64,000 bases of DNA from Climacteris rufus (Eukaryota; Chordata; Aves; Passeriformes; Climacteridae). Under the pieces are notes generated by a model that searched no databases, was not told the DNA's origin, and was given only the letters and a program-made list of their open reading frames with translations. Within the stretch, counting starts at the first letter, position 1. Every line of letters starts with the position of its first letter. Made by a program: the position numbers and the translations under genes. This document shows positions 23,836-36,000 of the stretch, piece after piece. The DNA lies in contig VZRZ01004225.1 in assembly GCA_013398175.1 (NCBI GenBank), positions 1,164,734 to 1,228,733 of the forward strand. Reading direction: 5' to 3'.

Positions 23836-26800
23836 AAACCCACATACTCTATTTCCCTTACATACTTGATTTATTGCAAAATAAATTAAGTAAAATAAGA
23901 CCCATTTATCTACAGTCATGTATTCCATGTAATCATTTTAAATGACAGTTACAAAAAAAAAACCAGTAAACTGCCACTGTTCACACTGGAGGACATAAGA
24001 AAAGTCAGCAACACTGTACTTGTCATTTATAAAAACAGATAGAATTATTTTTCAAGAAAGGGTATAGTAAATACTTTCTAGTTAAAGCCAAAATAATATA
24101 AGAACTGAGTCTAGTAATACAATCTCAATTTTATGAGCTACCATTGTACATTCCCCAAGTAGCACTGCAGTACTTAGCATTTTCCAAAATAAGGAGAAAC
24201 CCCCACTTTCTTCTAAATGTGGCTCATTGATATTCTAAGAAATCAATTTAATCCATAAAGATAACATGGCATAGAACAAACAAATACACATCATTTTCAT
24301 AAATAAATTCATTTCCTTAAAAGGCCATTGGTTACTAATTTCAAACACCTCCATCAAATAAATAAGAACAAATTTGCTTTCTTCCAGTTCAACAGGTTTA
24401 TTCTCTTAACAGAACAAATAATAATGTGCCATTTAATGGACTAACCTTTATCACATTTCAGATAATGATAAGGTTTGGTGTATTTTGGCTGGATTTTTTG
24501 AAATACACAATAAAAGAAATTATCTGGGCATATTATGGCTGTAGTTTTATGTGCATACTCACTTATTACACATAACTTGAATTTACTATTGCAGAAACCT
24601 CAAATTAATTGTTTTTTACAATGGCTTTTATATGTGCACAATGCCACAAAGACAGAAAGAATTATTTTTATTCTATAGCTGCAAATATTCTCTTCCACGT
24701 TTTTCTAGTCTCCACCAGTTGCCTTTTTTATATATACACATGCACATTCAATCTGTGCAAGATTTACTCCTCGAAAAATATTTAAGCAAAAAAAGTAAAA
24801 CCATGAACACATCACAACTCTTAACTTGCTGCCTCATTTCTCCACCTTACCTGTAAGAAAACCTTTCTCCTCTCTACCTGTAAAAACACCATCTCTCAAC
24901 CTTTTAATATTTTTGCTGCTTTTCTTGTATTTGTCTATAGAAGATAAACCAATTTCTTTATGTTTCTGTAAAAATGCAAACTATGGAAACATATTTGCTT
25001 TTGGGGTTTTTTCATTCCCTTTTGCTTGAATGCACTGAAACCAAAATGGTTTTTTGTCTATATGCAGCTGCAATTTACATAAGAAATCATCTCACAGAGG
25101 AAGCAAAAGTTCATGTTCAGTCACATACAAGAGACACAGGGGCACAGAGATCTCTCCTTCTCTACTGCCACTCTAGAGGGAGGCCAGTGAACACACTACA
25201 TCTTGCAGAGTGCCAACACTAGACTTATAGAAGTGAATATGTCAGGCTATCTCCCACACCCTATGATTATTACTACCAATTGCAAATGATGGCATATTTC
25301 TCTTCATTCTTTCATGTTCAAATAAAGACAACTACAGCTCTTCTTTTACACTATTACATTGCAAGACTAGTGTCAGGAAACTAGAGCTGATATAACAGGT
25401 AGGATCCAGCCTACAGTGAGTAAAATCCACCAGTTACCCAAGGCAATGACACTGCTGTTGCTGCCTCTGCCAAGCCCCACTGGCTGTATCAGCAGGTATT
25501 CTATGTAATTAAAGACATAAAACGACAAAGCCGTCAAAAACGGCTGTATGGAAAACCATCAAAATATTGTTGTTTCTCCCAGAAGTTTTTAAAAAAATTT
25601 TGCTTCTAGATTTCTGTAGACCATTTGGTGATCTAGCCATCAAGAGGCTTTACAGAAGGCACTGCTATAGTAAAGGGATCATGATAATTTCAGAGATAGG
25701 GCAAGTTCTGATGACAGCTGTTGGTAGAAGTACTTCAGAATGATGGATAAAACAGCTCAGGTCCTAATCTTCCATGAAGACATAAATCATTCTCTGAATC
25801 CCTGCCTAGGTTTTTCAGACTTTGCAGAAGGACTTGGAGGTGGCATCCAAGTGTAAGACTAGAATCTAGAAGCATGAGGTCTAAGGGGTTTTACTTCATA
25901 AGCATTCAACAGAATTATAAAACTTGGTTTTATTCTTCAAACCTCCCTTAAGCTTACAGCTCAAATTCTTCTAACCCTTCCATTTAACACATTCAAATAA
26001 TTTCCAGAGGTATCACTTTCCTAACCACTGAACAAATACAGATTGAGAGTAGTGACCCATCTTTCTAGACAGCACTGCTGCAGCTTTCATTTGATCACTA
26101 TTACTCAACTGTCATCAAAAAGATCTCTTGCTGCCTGTAATACTCAGGTGGCTTGGCAAATATAAAAGATTATTTTTAAGAGCATATTGATTATTGAACA
26201 TTTCACTTATAAAAACACACCTTCCTTAAATGGGAACGGATTTTACACACCAACACCTTTAAATCTCAGTGGTTTAAAACTGCACTTGCAAAGGTATCTA
26301 CCCACACTTTTAGAAACTTGCTACATTTGCTGTCTCTGACCTCCACCTAGCTTTGGCTTATGAAGGCATACAAATAACCAAAGTTTAGGCAAATGCATAT
26401 GGATTCTCCATTGATATACAAAAGCATTATGCTATAGTTGCAAAGGACCACATAAAACGATTAATTATGTGTGGAAAACTAGTATCCATTTAACTGGAAA
26501 CAAGAAGGAACACCGTAGTGTTCACACTAGGGTGAACACATGCATCATTGGAAAATCTTCCTAAATGCTGAGTGTATTAAGTCATAGAACAGCCTGACTG
26601 GTAGATGGCAGAAACCCACTAGCTTTTGACTATTATAACAGAACAAAGCAGGCTAGAAAAAACACTTTGGAGATTCACTGTATATGAGCAAAAAGATTGG
26701 ATAATCCAACTGGTTGTTTCAATTCCATGATTCATTAGTCTGAACTTTATTTATCTTTTCCAAAGCCTCACACAGTAGCAAACCAGAGAACCAATTCAGC

Positions 26801-29636
26801 AAATACTTTTTAATTCAGTCCCAAAGATCTTTATACTCACTTTCTCACAAATCAAAACCATTCTGTTTGTACCTACTCTAAATTATCTGAATGCAACATT
26901 TAATAAGACAAATATTATAGCCAAATAAGAGCATACGAGAAGACATGTATGTTATAGCCAAATAGAAAGGAGCAGCAAATCCTCAGATGCATGAGCAGCC
27001 TTTAAGACTTCACCGCCATCATAGAAAACAAGGGAAACAAACAGAAGACTTCTCTAGCATCATATCCCAAGACAGGTTGTGCCATAATTTGAAGTCTTAG
27101 ACTTCTGCTTTATACGCTCCTGCACCCCCCCCAAAAAACGCAAAAAAACCTAAACCACCACACACGAAAGCCCAAATCCATGGGAAAACACACCCTTCTA
27201 ATACACATCCAGTTTACACTTACATGCAACACTGATGCCACAGTACATTTATAAAGAGAATGTGATTACTGTATCAGCATTACAATGCTAATATGAAGAT
27301 TGAATACTTGTGAAGTATTAGGAAGAGAATTAACATTTATGAGTAGGTTACATAGTACATAACTTAATGTACTTATTTTATTATCTGTTGAAAAGCATAG
27401 ATAATACAGTGGTGTGCTTTTCTTTTTATGAAAGGAATGTTTTTTAATCAATAAAATGAGCCAGTTTGAGATGGTACTTATTAAATGGACTGGGAAGCAT
27501 GTCAAAGCAGTTCAAGCAGCTGTTGCCATTACTTGTACCCAAAGGTTATTTTGTTTGACCTTTCACAGTGTTCGAACACACTTATATGAAACTGAGAATA
27601 AGACGTTGCTGTGTTCTTCCATTTCCTTGTCCTAGCTCCAGGCTGTCACATTTAAAGATTTTTATACCTAGTTATATAGTTACATAATGGTTATACCCCT
27701 ATTATTAAGATTTCCTTGATTTTAAAAATCCCTCAAATACTTTCACTTTTTACCTTTACAAGGAATTATTCAAGATTCCTGTTTCACACCTCAAAATTAT
27801 GATCTAATCATTGGTTTTTTTATCAACATGCTACACTTAGCCTTGAGTTCAGCTTGTTACCAACTGCCAAGACCCCAAGTTACTTTTTCTCCTACATTGT
27901 CTTCTCACCAAATATTGAAAATCTTAGCATAATTTAGCTCTTTCCTTTAGTGAACTGTATGTATTTTATTTCCTCAGTTTATCAATAAATTTTGAATTCT
28001 ATCCCTGTGCTTTAAAATACACACAGACCTTCCCTTCTGCAAACAGTTCTAGGCAACAAACCAAAAAAGAATTTCCTGTTTCTTCGTCGAAGGCATCAGT
28101 GAAGTCAAATGTTACCAAGCTCTGAAGGTATCCCACCAACTCCCCCTACATTGAAACTATGCTCACACTGCTTAGTTTAGGACATCAGTTTTGTACCTAT
28201 GTTAGAATTCTAGGCTTTCCATCTGATTATTACTTTTTTCTCAATCATCATCCTAATCCCTTTATGGTAGTTTCATCTTCATCAGGTTTATCACAGAACA
28301 GCTGAAGAATATCAAAACTAAGATATTTACTTAAAACTAGAATTTGCTAAAATGTATGGCACATTTTGTTTCTCTATTACCTATGAAGTGTGTTTATCCT
28401 GTTACTGTAGGTAGGCTTGTTGACACTCTTTGCTGAAGAAGTCATCTTGACTTTTTCCAAGTGTTTATGAGCACAGTAACTGAAGTCTGCTAACTGGTCT
28501 GTTATTGCTTGGGTCAATAAGGTTTAGAGGGAAGTATGGCTGAGAAAAATGTGGCTGAGTATTCTTAGACATCTTCTTCAGAAAGCCAATTAAATGTCTA
28601 AATGAGAATTTCCAATAAGGAAAAAACACAGCCAGAGAAGCCCCCTGCCTCCACTAGGAGCCTTAAATTATCTCTAGTCACTATGAGGCCTAGAGTTCTA
28701 ACTTAAGCATCCGACTCATGTGCTGAAGTGAGCAAAGGTCTACAGCTGCTAGTATGCTAGGAATATTACCAGTTCTCCAGGAGTTTCACAGATGATGCCA
28801 TAACCTATGTAAGGTGCCTGGTCAATTATCAGTTACTTTTGGATAATATCAGTTGCTGAAACAAAACAAAACAAAAAAAAATCCACACTGCAACCATACT
28901 TACCTAGCTATTTTTCATTCCTTTACTTCTGTATAAACATCTGAGTTTCTTAAACTATGACTTAGGTGCTGATAGTAAGAAATCTCATATTCATCAATAC
29001 TTCTAGTGAAAATTAAGCAGCAAAAAGTTAAAAAAATTATTCTAAGAATGCCAAGGCATTTATTGGTCTCTTATCTACTCACTGAGCAATGAGCAGACCC
29101 TTTTCTCATTCTTCCTTTCTCAGTGCTTTGTCTCTTATAATTGAATTCTACTTTGTGCCCAAGCCTTTCAAATTTTACATTTCCATTATTCCTTACCATT
29201 CTTTTATGATCATACATAATAATTTGACCCAGTTTCAGCTTTTGACAACATCCCTCAAGTTTTAGGTCACTAAAGAGCTCATGTTTAGTTAAACCAGACC
29301 TGTGTTAAACTTTATTTCTTTGCACTAGTATAGCTAGTGTTCAGAACTTCAGAACATTTCACTAAAGAAGCGCCTACTGCCTTGATATGACTTTGCCATG
29401 CACTTGCTTCTTATAGAAAGCTACCTAACAATTTTCTGAGTTTAATGAAGTGCACTTGTTTGAACCCTACCATCTTTAATCATAAGATACATTACATCTG
29501 CAAGCTGCACAAACTGCCAAAGTATCTGACAGCCAAAAAGGCAACATAAAAATTAATATAAAAAAACCTGAAAACCAGTCAAATGGTAGCCATGGAAATT
29601 CTAGAGATTGACAAATAAGGCCAAGCAACAGGAAGC
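23836..29636. other. No recognised gene; possible deep LINE traces
   Basis: AT-rich. Two faint antisense CR1-like traces (about 24830-24930 and 28086-28115) are discussed as findings. An A/C-rich island is at 27123-27178. Nothing here supports a coding exon. Confidence 0.45.
27123..27178 (+). repeat. C-run and A/C-rich tract
   Basis: Starts with C8 ('acccccccc') and continues with A and C runs ('aaaaaacgcaaaaaaacc', 'taaaccaccacacacg'). Confidence 0.75.
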
Positions 29637-29685
29637 ATAGAATCCTAGAACTCCCAAGGTTGGAAAAGACCTTTAAGAGAAGTGA
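29637..29685 (-). mobile_element. CR1 3'-end fragment, minus strand, about 50 bp
   Basis: 'catagaatcctagaactccc' followed by 'ggttggaaaagacctttaag' is the reverse complement of an avian CR1 terminus (octamer tail plus the gatcttaaaggtcttttccaac-type core). Only the extreme 3' end is present. Confidence 0.8.
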
Positions 29686-29757
29686 CTTGAAAATCACATA
29701 AGAAATAGAGACAATACACAAAAAAAAAAATAAAGGCACTAGGAAGCCTCCAAAGGA

Positions 29758-30168
29758 AAGTTACAAAGATGGCAAAGGGCCTAGAGTGGAAGCCATATGA
29801 AGAGTGGCTGAGGTCACTTGAGACACGGGGAGAGTGAGGGGAGACCTCACTGCAGTTAGACCTTCCTTGTGAGGGGAAGCACAGGGGCAGGCACTGATCT
29901 CTCTGTGGTTACTACTGGCAGGACCTGAGGGAAGCGTCTGAAGCTGGATCAAGGAAGATTTAGGTTGAATAGCAGCAAAACATTCTCCATGCAGAAGGTG
30001 GCTGGGCACTGGAACACTTCCCCCCAGGGAACTGCTCACAGCCTCAAGCCAGACAAAGTTCAAGAACCCTTTGGACAACACTCTCAGGTACCTGGTGTGA
30101 CTCTTGGGGATGTTGCTGTGCAGGGCCAAAGGCTGATGGGTCCTTTCCAACTTAGGGTTTTATATAAT
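29758..30168 (+). mobile_element. CR1 LINE 3' fragment (CR1-J-like), plus strand
   Basis: Shows 'aggggagacctcactgcag', 'ggcaggcactgatctctc', 'aagatttaggttgaatagc', 'gggcactggaacacttccc', 'ttcaagaaccctttggac' and 'acctggtgtgactcttgggg', ending in 'gggtcctttccaacttagg'. The CACCTGGTGTGACTC-type block and the GGGTCC ending point to the same subfamily as the reverse copy at 43771-44001. It covers the very end of ORF2 (in broken frames) and the 3' untranslated part. The octamer tail is reduced to 'gttttatataattg'. Confidence 0.9.
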
Positions 30169-30431
30169 TGTCCAAAAGGCTATACATTGCATACAACTCC
30201 AACACTTTGGTCCTGGATTGCAGCTATGGATTTTTGGACCTGTTGATTACATTACTTTATGCAAATTAAGTTAATTTGACCCTAAGAAAGGTCCTATTTC
30301 CTTGGCACTAAGCATAAATAAGTATCATTAGTGTCAGTGAAAATTATACACCCTTAGTGAGAAGGGATTGAGTAGTTTATAAAGGCTTACTTGGAAGGAA
30401 GGCAGAATAGGAACAAATAATGCAAAAGGTC

Positions 30432-30476
30432 TTGGGAAGGTGCTCAGAACAGAATTTGGGAAAGTGCTCAGAACAG
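30432..30476 (+). repeat. Two-copy tandem duplication, period 24
   Basis: The unit 'ttgggaaggtgctcagaaca' (plus g) at 30432-30452 recurs at 30456-30476 with a single G-to-A difference (20 of 21 identical). Confidence 0.9.
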
Positions 30477-31039
30477 CTTATCCTTATCCATAACGTGCTT
30501 CCTCACTTGCAGTGAGTTCATTTCCATATATTTGTGGTCTAAAGCTGAAGAAACTGAAAAACGCTCACTTTTGTGGTTTATCTTCTTCACTTCTATGCTA
30601 TTAGATGGTTTTGTGTTTGTTTTTTACCAGTGTTCTGGCAAACTTATTTCCTGACAGAATTATGTAAAGAACAGGAAATTGCTTTGTCTACTGCAGAGTT
30701 TGTAATCACTAGCATTTGGAATACCCAATTTTAAAAGTTGTATCTATTAAATTAGAGAATAAAATGGATCACAAACCAAATTGAAAGAGCTTAAGTTTCA
30801 CATCCCAACTAGCCTCACAAGTAGCACTGCCTAAATCAGTAAGAACTAAATTTACTAAAATTTTGATTGAAACTTTTGTATAAGTAATATGTTTGGGAAA
30901 ATGTTTACAAATAATTTGTGATGAGAAAATCTGTTTTGAATTAGTATTTGTTATTTATTGCCCATTAGCTGCAAATAAGTTTGTTTTTCCATAATAATAC
31001 ATCGCATTCTATGTCAGTTGCACACTAGATTAAAGGAGC

Positions 31040-31062
31040 AAAGTTTGCACTGTGCAAACTTT
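31040..31062. repeat. Perfect 11-bp-arm palindrome
   Basis: Arms AAAGTTTGCAC (31040-31050) and GTGCAAACTTT (31052-31062) around a single T. Too short for a transposon end pair. It could be a dyad binding site or chance. Confidence 0.85.
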
Positions 31063-33016
31063 TGAAATGCCTAAAATAAAAGCTGGACAAAAGTTTCCAT
31101 TTATTAATGCTCTAAACAACAAATTATAAGACCAGTCAATTTTAACAGCATAGTATGGCTAAGATAGGCAGAGAGAATACAGCAAAGCCTTGTAGGATAG
31201 ATCAAAAATAACTGAAACTAAATGCCTCCCACAGCTGTGGTGGTAGTCTGGGATGCAACAGATTTTTGCATCATCATTATCACTGGGAAGCCAGCCAGAT
31301 CTGCTTATAAGTGGATGGAAGGCAGAGCCACACCCTACTACTTTCCAGGCCCCTCCATCTCTGCACTTTGAGTTTCAACTTACAGCAAGTTCTGCATCTG
31401 GCACACCCCTTCCCTGTGCCAGAAGCTCCAGCAGAACTCCACATCTGAACCCCACATATTATTGTACTGTATTTAAATAATTTCATTAATATTTTTCAGT
31501 TTAAGACAGAAATTAAACATATATTTTGCTTATCTTTCATAGTATTTCACCTGTAACTAAATATTCATGTATCTTGAAAGCTCAAAAGCATTAATATTCC
31601 CCAATTTACTGAGATATTTGCTTTTCCAATAACTTCGGCTAGTTTTCTCTATGCAAAATTCATTATGGAAAGAAAGAGCAAGTCTTTTTTGTAAAATGGA
31701 ACATCCTTTCTTTAAAGCCAGGATACTGTTAAGGTGTGTAAGACTAGTCAGGTTGCTTGTTCATATTAGAAATTAAGCATTTGAAGATGCATACTTCTTT
31801 AAGGGAAGCAACACCAAGTTGGTGCAACATTTTTATGTGCCAGAAGAAAGTATATCTTTAAAATGTTTGTTAAAATGCCACTCTGGACTACAAAGAGAGA
31901 AAACATAGATTTCTGGTAACCGGATTAAAGGCCAAGGCCACAGCTTTATTGAAATACAGTAACTCACACTACAGAATTATCTGACAGCCAATAGTCCTTG
32001 CAGCAGTAAATAATGAGAGCTCAAGGCAAAACATCACACACACTGGATCCCAAAGAAATGCAGTCCAGCCCCAACATCAGACTCCTAAGTCTGTCAATAC
32101 TGATGAAACTAGAACTCTTTTGTTCTGAGGTATGAAAGATGAAGTAATACTTGTAATGGCAATAAAACTTCAATTTGCAGTGACTCTTCCTTTCCTCTCT
32201 TCTTACCACATATATCAAAAAACCACTGGTCAAAGTCAGCTTTAACAAAAATTAAAAAGTGACAATCAGAAAAATCAAAAGTATTTAACTGTTCACCATC
32301 AAATCCATTCAGAGCACTGAATTCCTAGCAACTTCTCTAAGGTATTCAAGATACTTTGTCATATTAGATAAGGTATAAATTACTTATTACTCAATTTAAT
32401 TAATGCAAAAAACCATGCAAAATTTATCATTGGAACCACCAGAAGTTTATGCATTTACTAATATACCTTGCTGAAAAAGTAACTTTGCTGTTTGCTAATT
32501 CCTTACCTAATACACCTGTATATCTTGAGCCAGCTTTGGAAAATTACTTTAGTAATATTATACAAGGTGAACACTACACTCCCATGTTTCAAGAGTTATA
32601 GATCCCCTTTAATGTAAATCAAGAAAAAGACTCATTCCTCATAGCAAGTTGTTCCATTCCAAGTTCAATATATAAAATTAAGTCCACCAATGCTGTTTTT
32701 CTCCTGTCCAAGAGTATCACTCTGGAAAGAAAGAGAGCACTTCTAGCCTTTTTTCAAAAACATACCTTTTAGTCTAACTTTTTAATTAGTTTTGTAACTA
32801 ATAAGAAGAATGAATAAGAGGCAGAACAAGGGAAATTTAAAAAAATAATAATTTGAAGTGTTGTGTCCTCAGGCAATAATGCTGGGAAGAGCTGATCTTG
32901 CCTGTAATGCATATTAGCTGGAACAAGATATTAAAAATTTTTGTATATATTGCAGGGTTTATTTGTTTACATACAGACCAACCAAGCAATAGTTCAGTTC
33001 AAACATCAAATAGGAT

Positions 33017-33070
33017 GGGCAAACTTTGATCTTTAAGGTCCCTTGTAACCTAAGTCATTCTGTGAACTGA
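33017..33070 (+). mobile_element. CR1 3'-terminal scrap
   Basis: 'gggcaaactttgatctttaa', then 'ggtcccttgtaacctaag' and 'tcattctgtgaactg'. This is the plus-strand CR1 end (GATCTTTAAGGTCCCTTCCAACCYAA-type core plus a decayed octamer). Confidence 0.7.
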
Positions 33071-36000
33071 AAATCCACAAATAGGAAGAACAGACATTAA
33101 ACCCTGCTCAAAATCTGAAGATGTAGGATTCACTGCAACAGATACATACTTGGATTTAACAGCGATCTTCTCACAACCTCATGACTTATAGGCTCCTACT
33201 ACACACTACTGTCTGCTAAAATATATAAGCAAATAAAAGGCTGGTCATTCTCAGTCACACATAGGTAATAGACAAATAATTCTTTTCTTTATCTGTAAAA
33301 CAATGACTTATGTTAAGATGCATGCATTGTTCTCAGTCACACAAAACTTGCATAGCTTCTGCTCTTTTTCAAGAAAATCTACAACCTACTGCAATGTTAT
33401 TAGCCTTTGATAAAAACTACTCCAAGTTCTTTGAAAATGGTCAGCTATAATAAGTTGATATAACAAGGACTCAGAAGGAAAGCACAGGAGAAAAAAAGGT
33501 TTGCTATTTTGAATTAGAAAGTTTCCTTCCCATTAACCCTTGCACTAAGTCCCAAATGCTACCTGAGAAGCAACAGGTTGCATTAGATTTTGACTGCTTC
33601 TCCCTGCCGGGTAAGTGCTACATGTAAACCCGTTAAGTTTTTGGAGTCTGAAATCTGTAACTGAATGCTTCGCCAGAAAAGGCGATAGAAGAAAGTTCCT
33701 ACTAATTGACTCAAATCATCTAGGAAGTGAAGCTTTGTTAATAAATTATGGTAAATAACTCTAGGGATTGGTAGGCACTGGTAGACTACTGCTAGCTCTA
33801 AGCAATATGAGACATACAAAACACATATATATATGTAACACTCTGTTCCTACAGGCTTTGGAGCAGCCTCATCTCCCTGGAACCAGAAACTGAATCAATG
33901 GCTACACAGGTCCCTGGACCTCAAGTTCAACACTTGACCAACAGCCTGACTAGGCCAGCATAAAAAAGGAATTCAACTATTCCCATCATCTAACTAAAAA
34001 AAATAGTGATTTGATGTAAATGTATCACTCATCTGAAGAGGTCAGCATCATTCCTATATCCCATGACATTTATTTGACTGTAGATAACTGCTGGAGGTCC
34101 TAGGTTAACAAATTTAAAAAGGCATAGGCTCATCCTACAGCTGAGATCACCATCAATCCTTGCAATGCAGCAAGCTAAAGGGATATTATGATCTAAATAT
34201 AGAGTCGGCAAATATTCAGTGCCACCCCAGCCCCATATAACATTTAATAAACTAAGTAGTATGTAATTATTTATTTTTCCTAGCCCATTTTGTATCAGGC
34301 AATAACAGAAACCGTCATCTAGCCAATTTAAATTAACAATAAAAACCTAAGAACAAGTTAAAAAAACCCAACAAAATAAAACTCAGAAGGCAGTAAAGCA
34401 CTCCCCAGTCAATGAATGCTTTCCCCAGATTGAGGAGAGCATGGTCTTTTCTGCGACCAGGCCACCTTATAAATATGCTATTCATACTACATTGACGCAA
34501 GAAGTTGGGTCCTTTGTGGAAGAAAAGCAATGCAAGAAGTCCTAGCATCACTTAGAGCTTTGTGCATACACACCAGAGAAGAAACAGCGCTAGAGATACC
34601 AATGAGAACTGAAGGTGAACAGCACACAGTGAAATATAGCCTCTTTCCATAGAGAGAAAGAGGGTGATTTTTAACTCTGAAGTCCCTCTTCCCTTTGCCA
34701 CCACTGTGGACCATGACTGAGGCAGCTCAATCCTACCCCTCTACTCAGGACCCAGCTGTAACAGTAGCTTCAGCTTCGAATTTGTGCACGCACTTGAATA
34801 CTCACGCTTTTCCTCTTCCCTCCTGGTGGCTCTCCAGCTATTAACGCGTACATAGTAAGTGGGCTTTTTTGTCACTATAAGCTGAAGGCACTGTTGTCAC
34901 TGGCAGACCTCATTTAAACTCTGTAGCATGTCTGCAGACTATTTCATAAGACACTGCTGCTCGCTTCTTCAGGCTCACTGCTACAGGGTCATAAAGGTCA
35001 CTAAAGCCAGATCGGTCACTAGGATCAATTTTCCCTTCACAAAGATGCACACAAGAAAAAAGGTGTCATGAGAAACACAGAGCAGGTGTGCAGTTCCCAC
35101 AGTCTTTGTACCAACAGCACCTATGTGGTGGTTGGAGTCAATGCCCATGCAGATGGGCATCCTTGTTTCTGGCTAAAATGCTATGCCTTTAAAAGAAACT
35201 GCACATTGTAAATGAAAGATTTCTGCTCCAGTATTTTGCTGTTCCTGGTAAGGGGAATAACCCTTCAATCTTTTTGCAACTGCTATGAGGCTTAAACAGA
35301 GGAAATCCTGCTTGGATTTCTTTTAAACCAGAATAACCTGCCAAAATATTCAAGGGTAAGAGCTCATGATAGTGTTATATTCTTTTCTGAAAGCTTAATT
35401 TAGACAACTACCAGCAGATCCCTTCATGGACACAGCAAAATCTTACACTCTCTCTATTTGACTGTGCTTGCCTAAGGCATTAAGTTCAATCCACCATGTC
35501 GCACCTCAGTAACTCGACACAGACTGGGAAATTCTTATAGTCAGCTTCCCCAAGGGATTTGTTAAGTTTCACATACATTTAGTTGTGCAGTTGCCCTGTT
35601 CAAATTGATAAACTTGTTGCTCAGTGCTTGTAGATTTTGTCACTAGGAAAAATAAGTATTGGAGTGGGGGAAGAGAGGCTACCAGTTTCAGTAATAACTT
35701 TAAAAAAAAATAATTACACATTACTGCTCCTATCTCTTCTTGAGACATTTATTTTGCAGAAGAGACAGGCAAATACCCTGGTGATGGCCATATTAAAAAT
35801 GCCACAGATAGACAAGATGAATGTCATTAACATGTGAAAAATTACTGGAGCAGACAGATCCAAAAATTTTATTCAATCCTATCAAATGTAAAGAAATAAT
35901 TCACCACACAAATATGCGTGTATCTAACAATACACATATATAATATGCAGGTTACTGATAAAGACTTCAGTCTGGAAAAGCACTTAAATATTCTTACTTT

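Larger units (their letters stand above)
30169..33016. other. No recognised gene
   Basis: Contains a two-copy tandem duplication (30432-30476) and a 23-bp palindrome (31040-31062). The G+C-richer patch 31220-31460 has open frames on both strands (68-75 codons) without recognisable features. Confidence 0.45.

Noticed and set aside
28905..28970. Minus-strand AG|gtaagt donor with an upstream acceptor-like AG
   Set aside because: Every reading frame across the interval has an in-frame stop.
29761..30150. 129-codon minus-strand open frame
   Set aside because: It is the antisense of the plus-strand CR1 3' fragment.
33836..33965. Possible LTR fragment beginning 'tgtaacactctg'
   Set aside because: No matching CA end, no direct-repeat partner, no polyadenylation signal or primer-binding site nearby.
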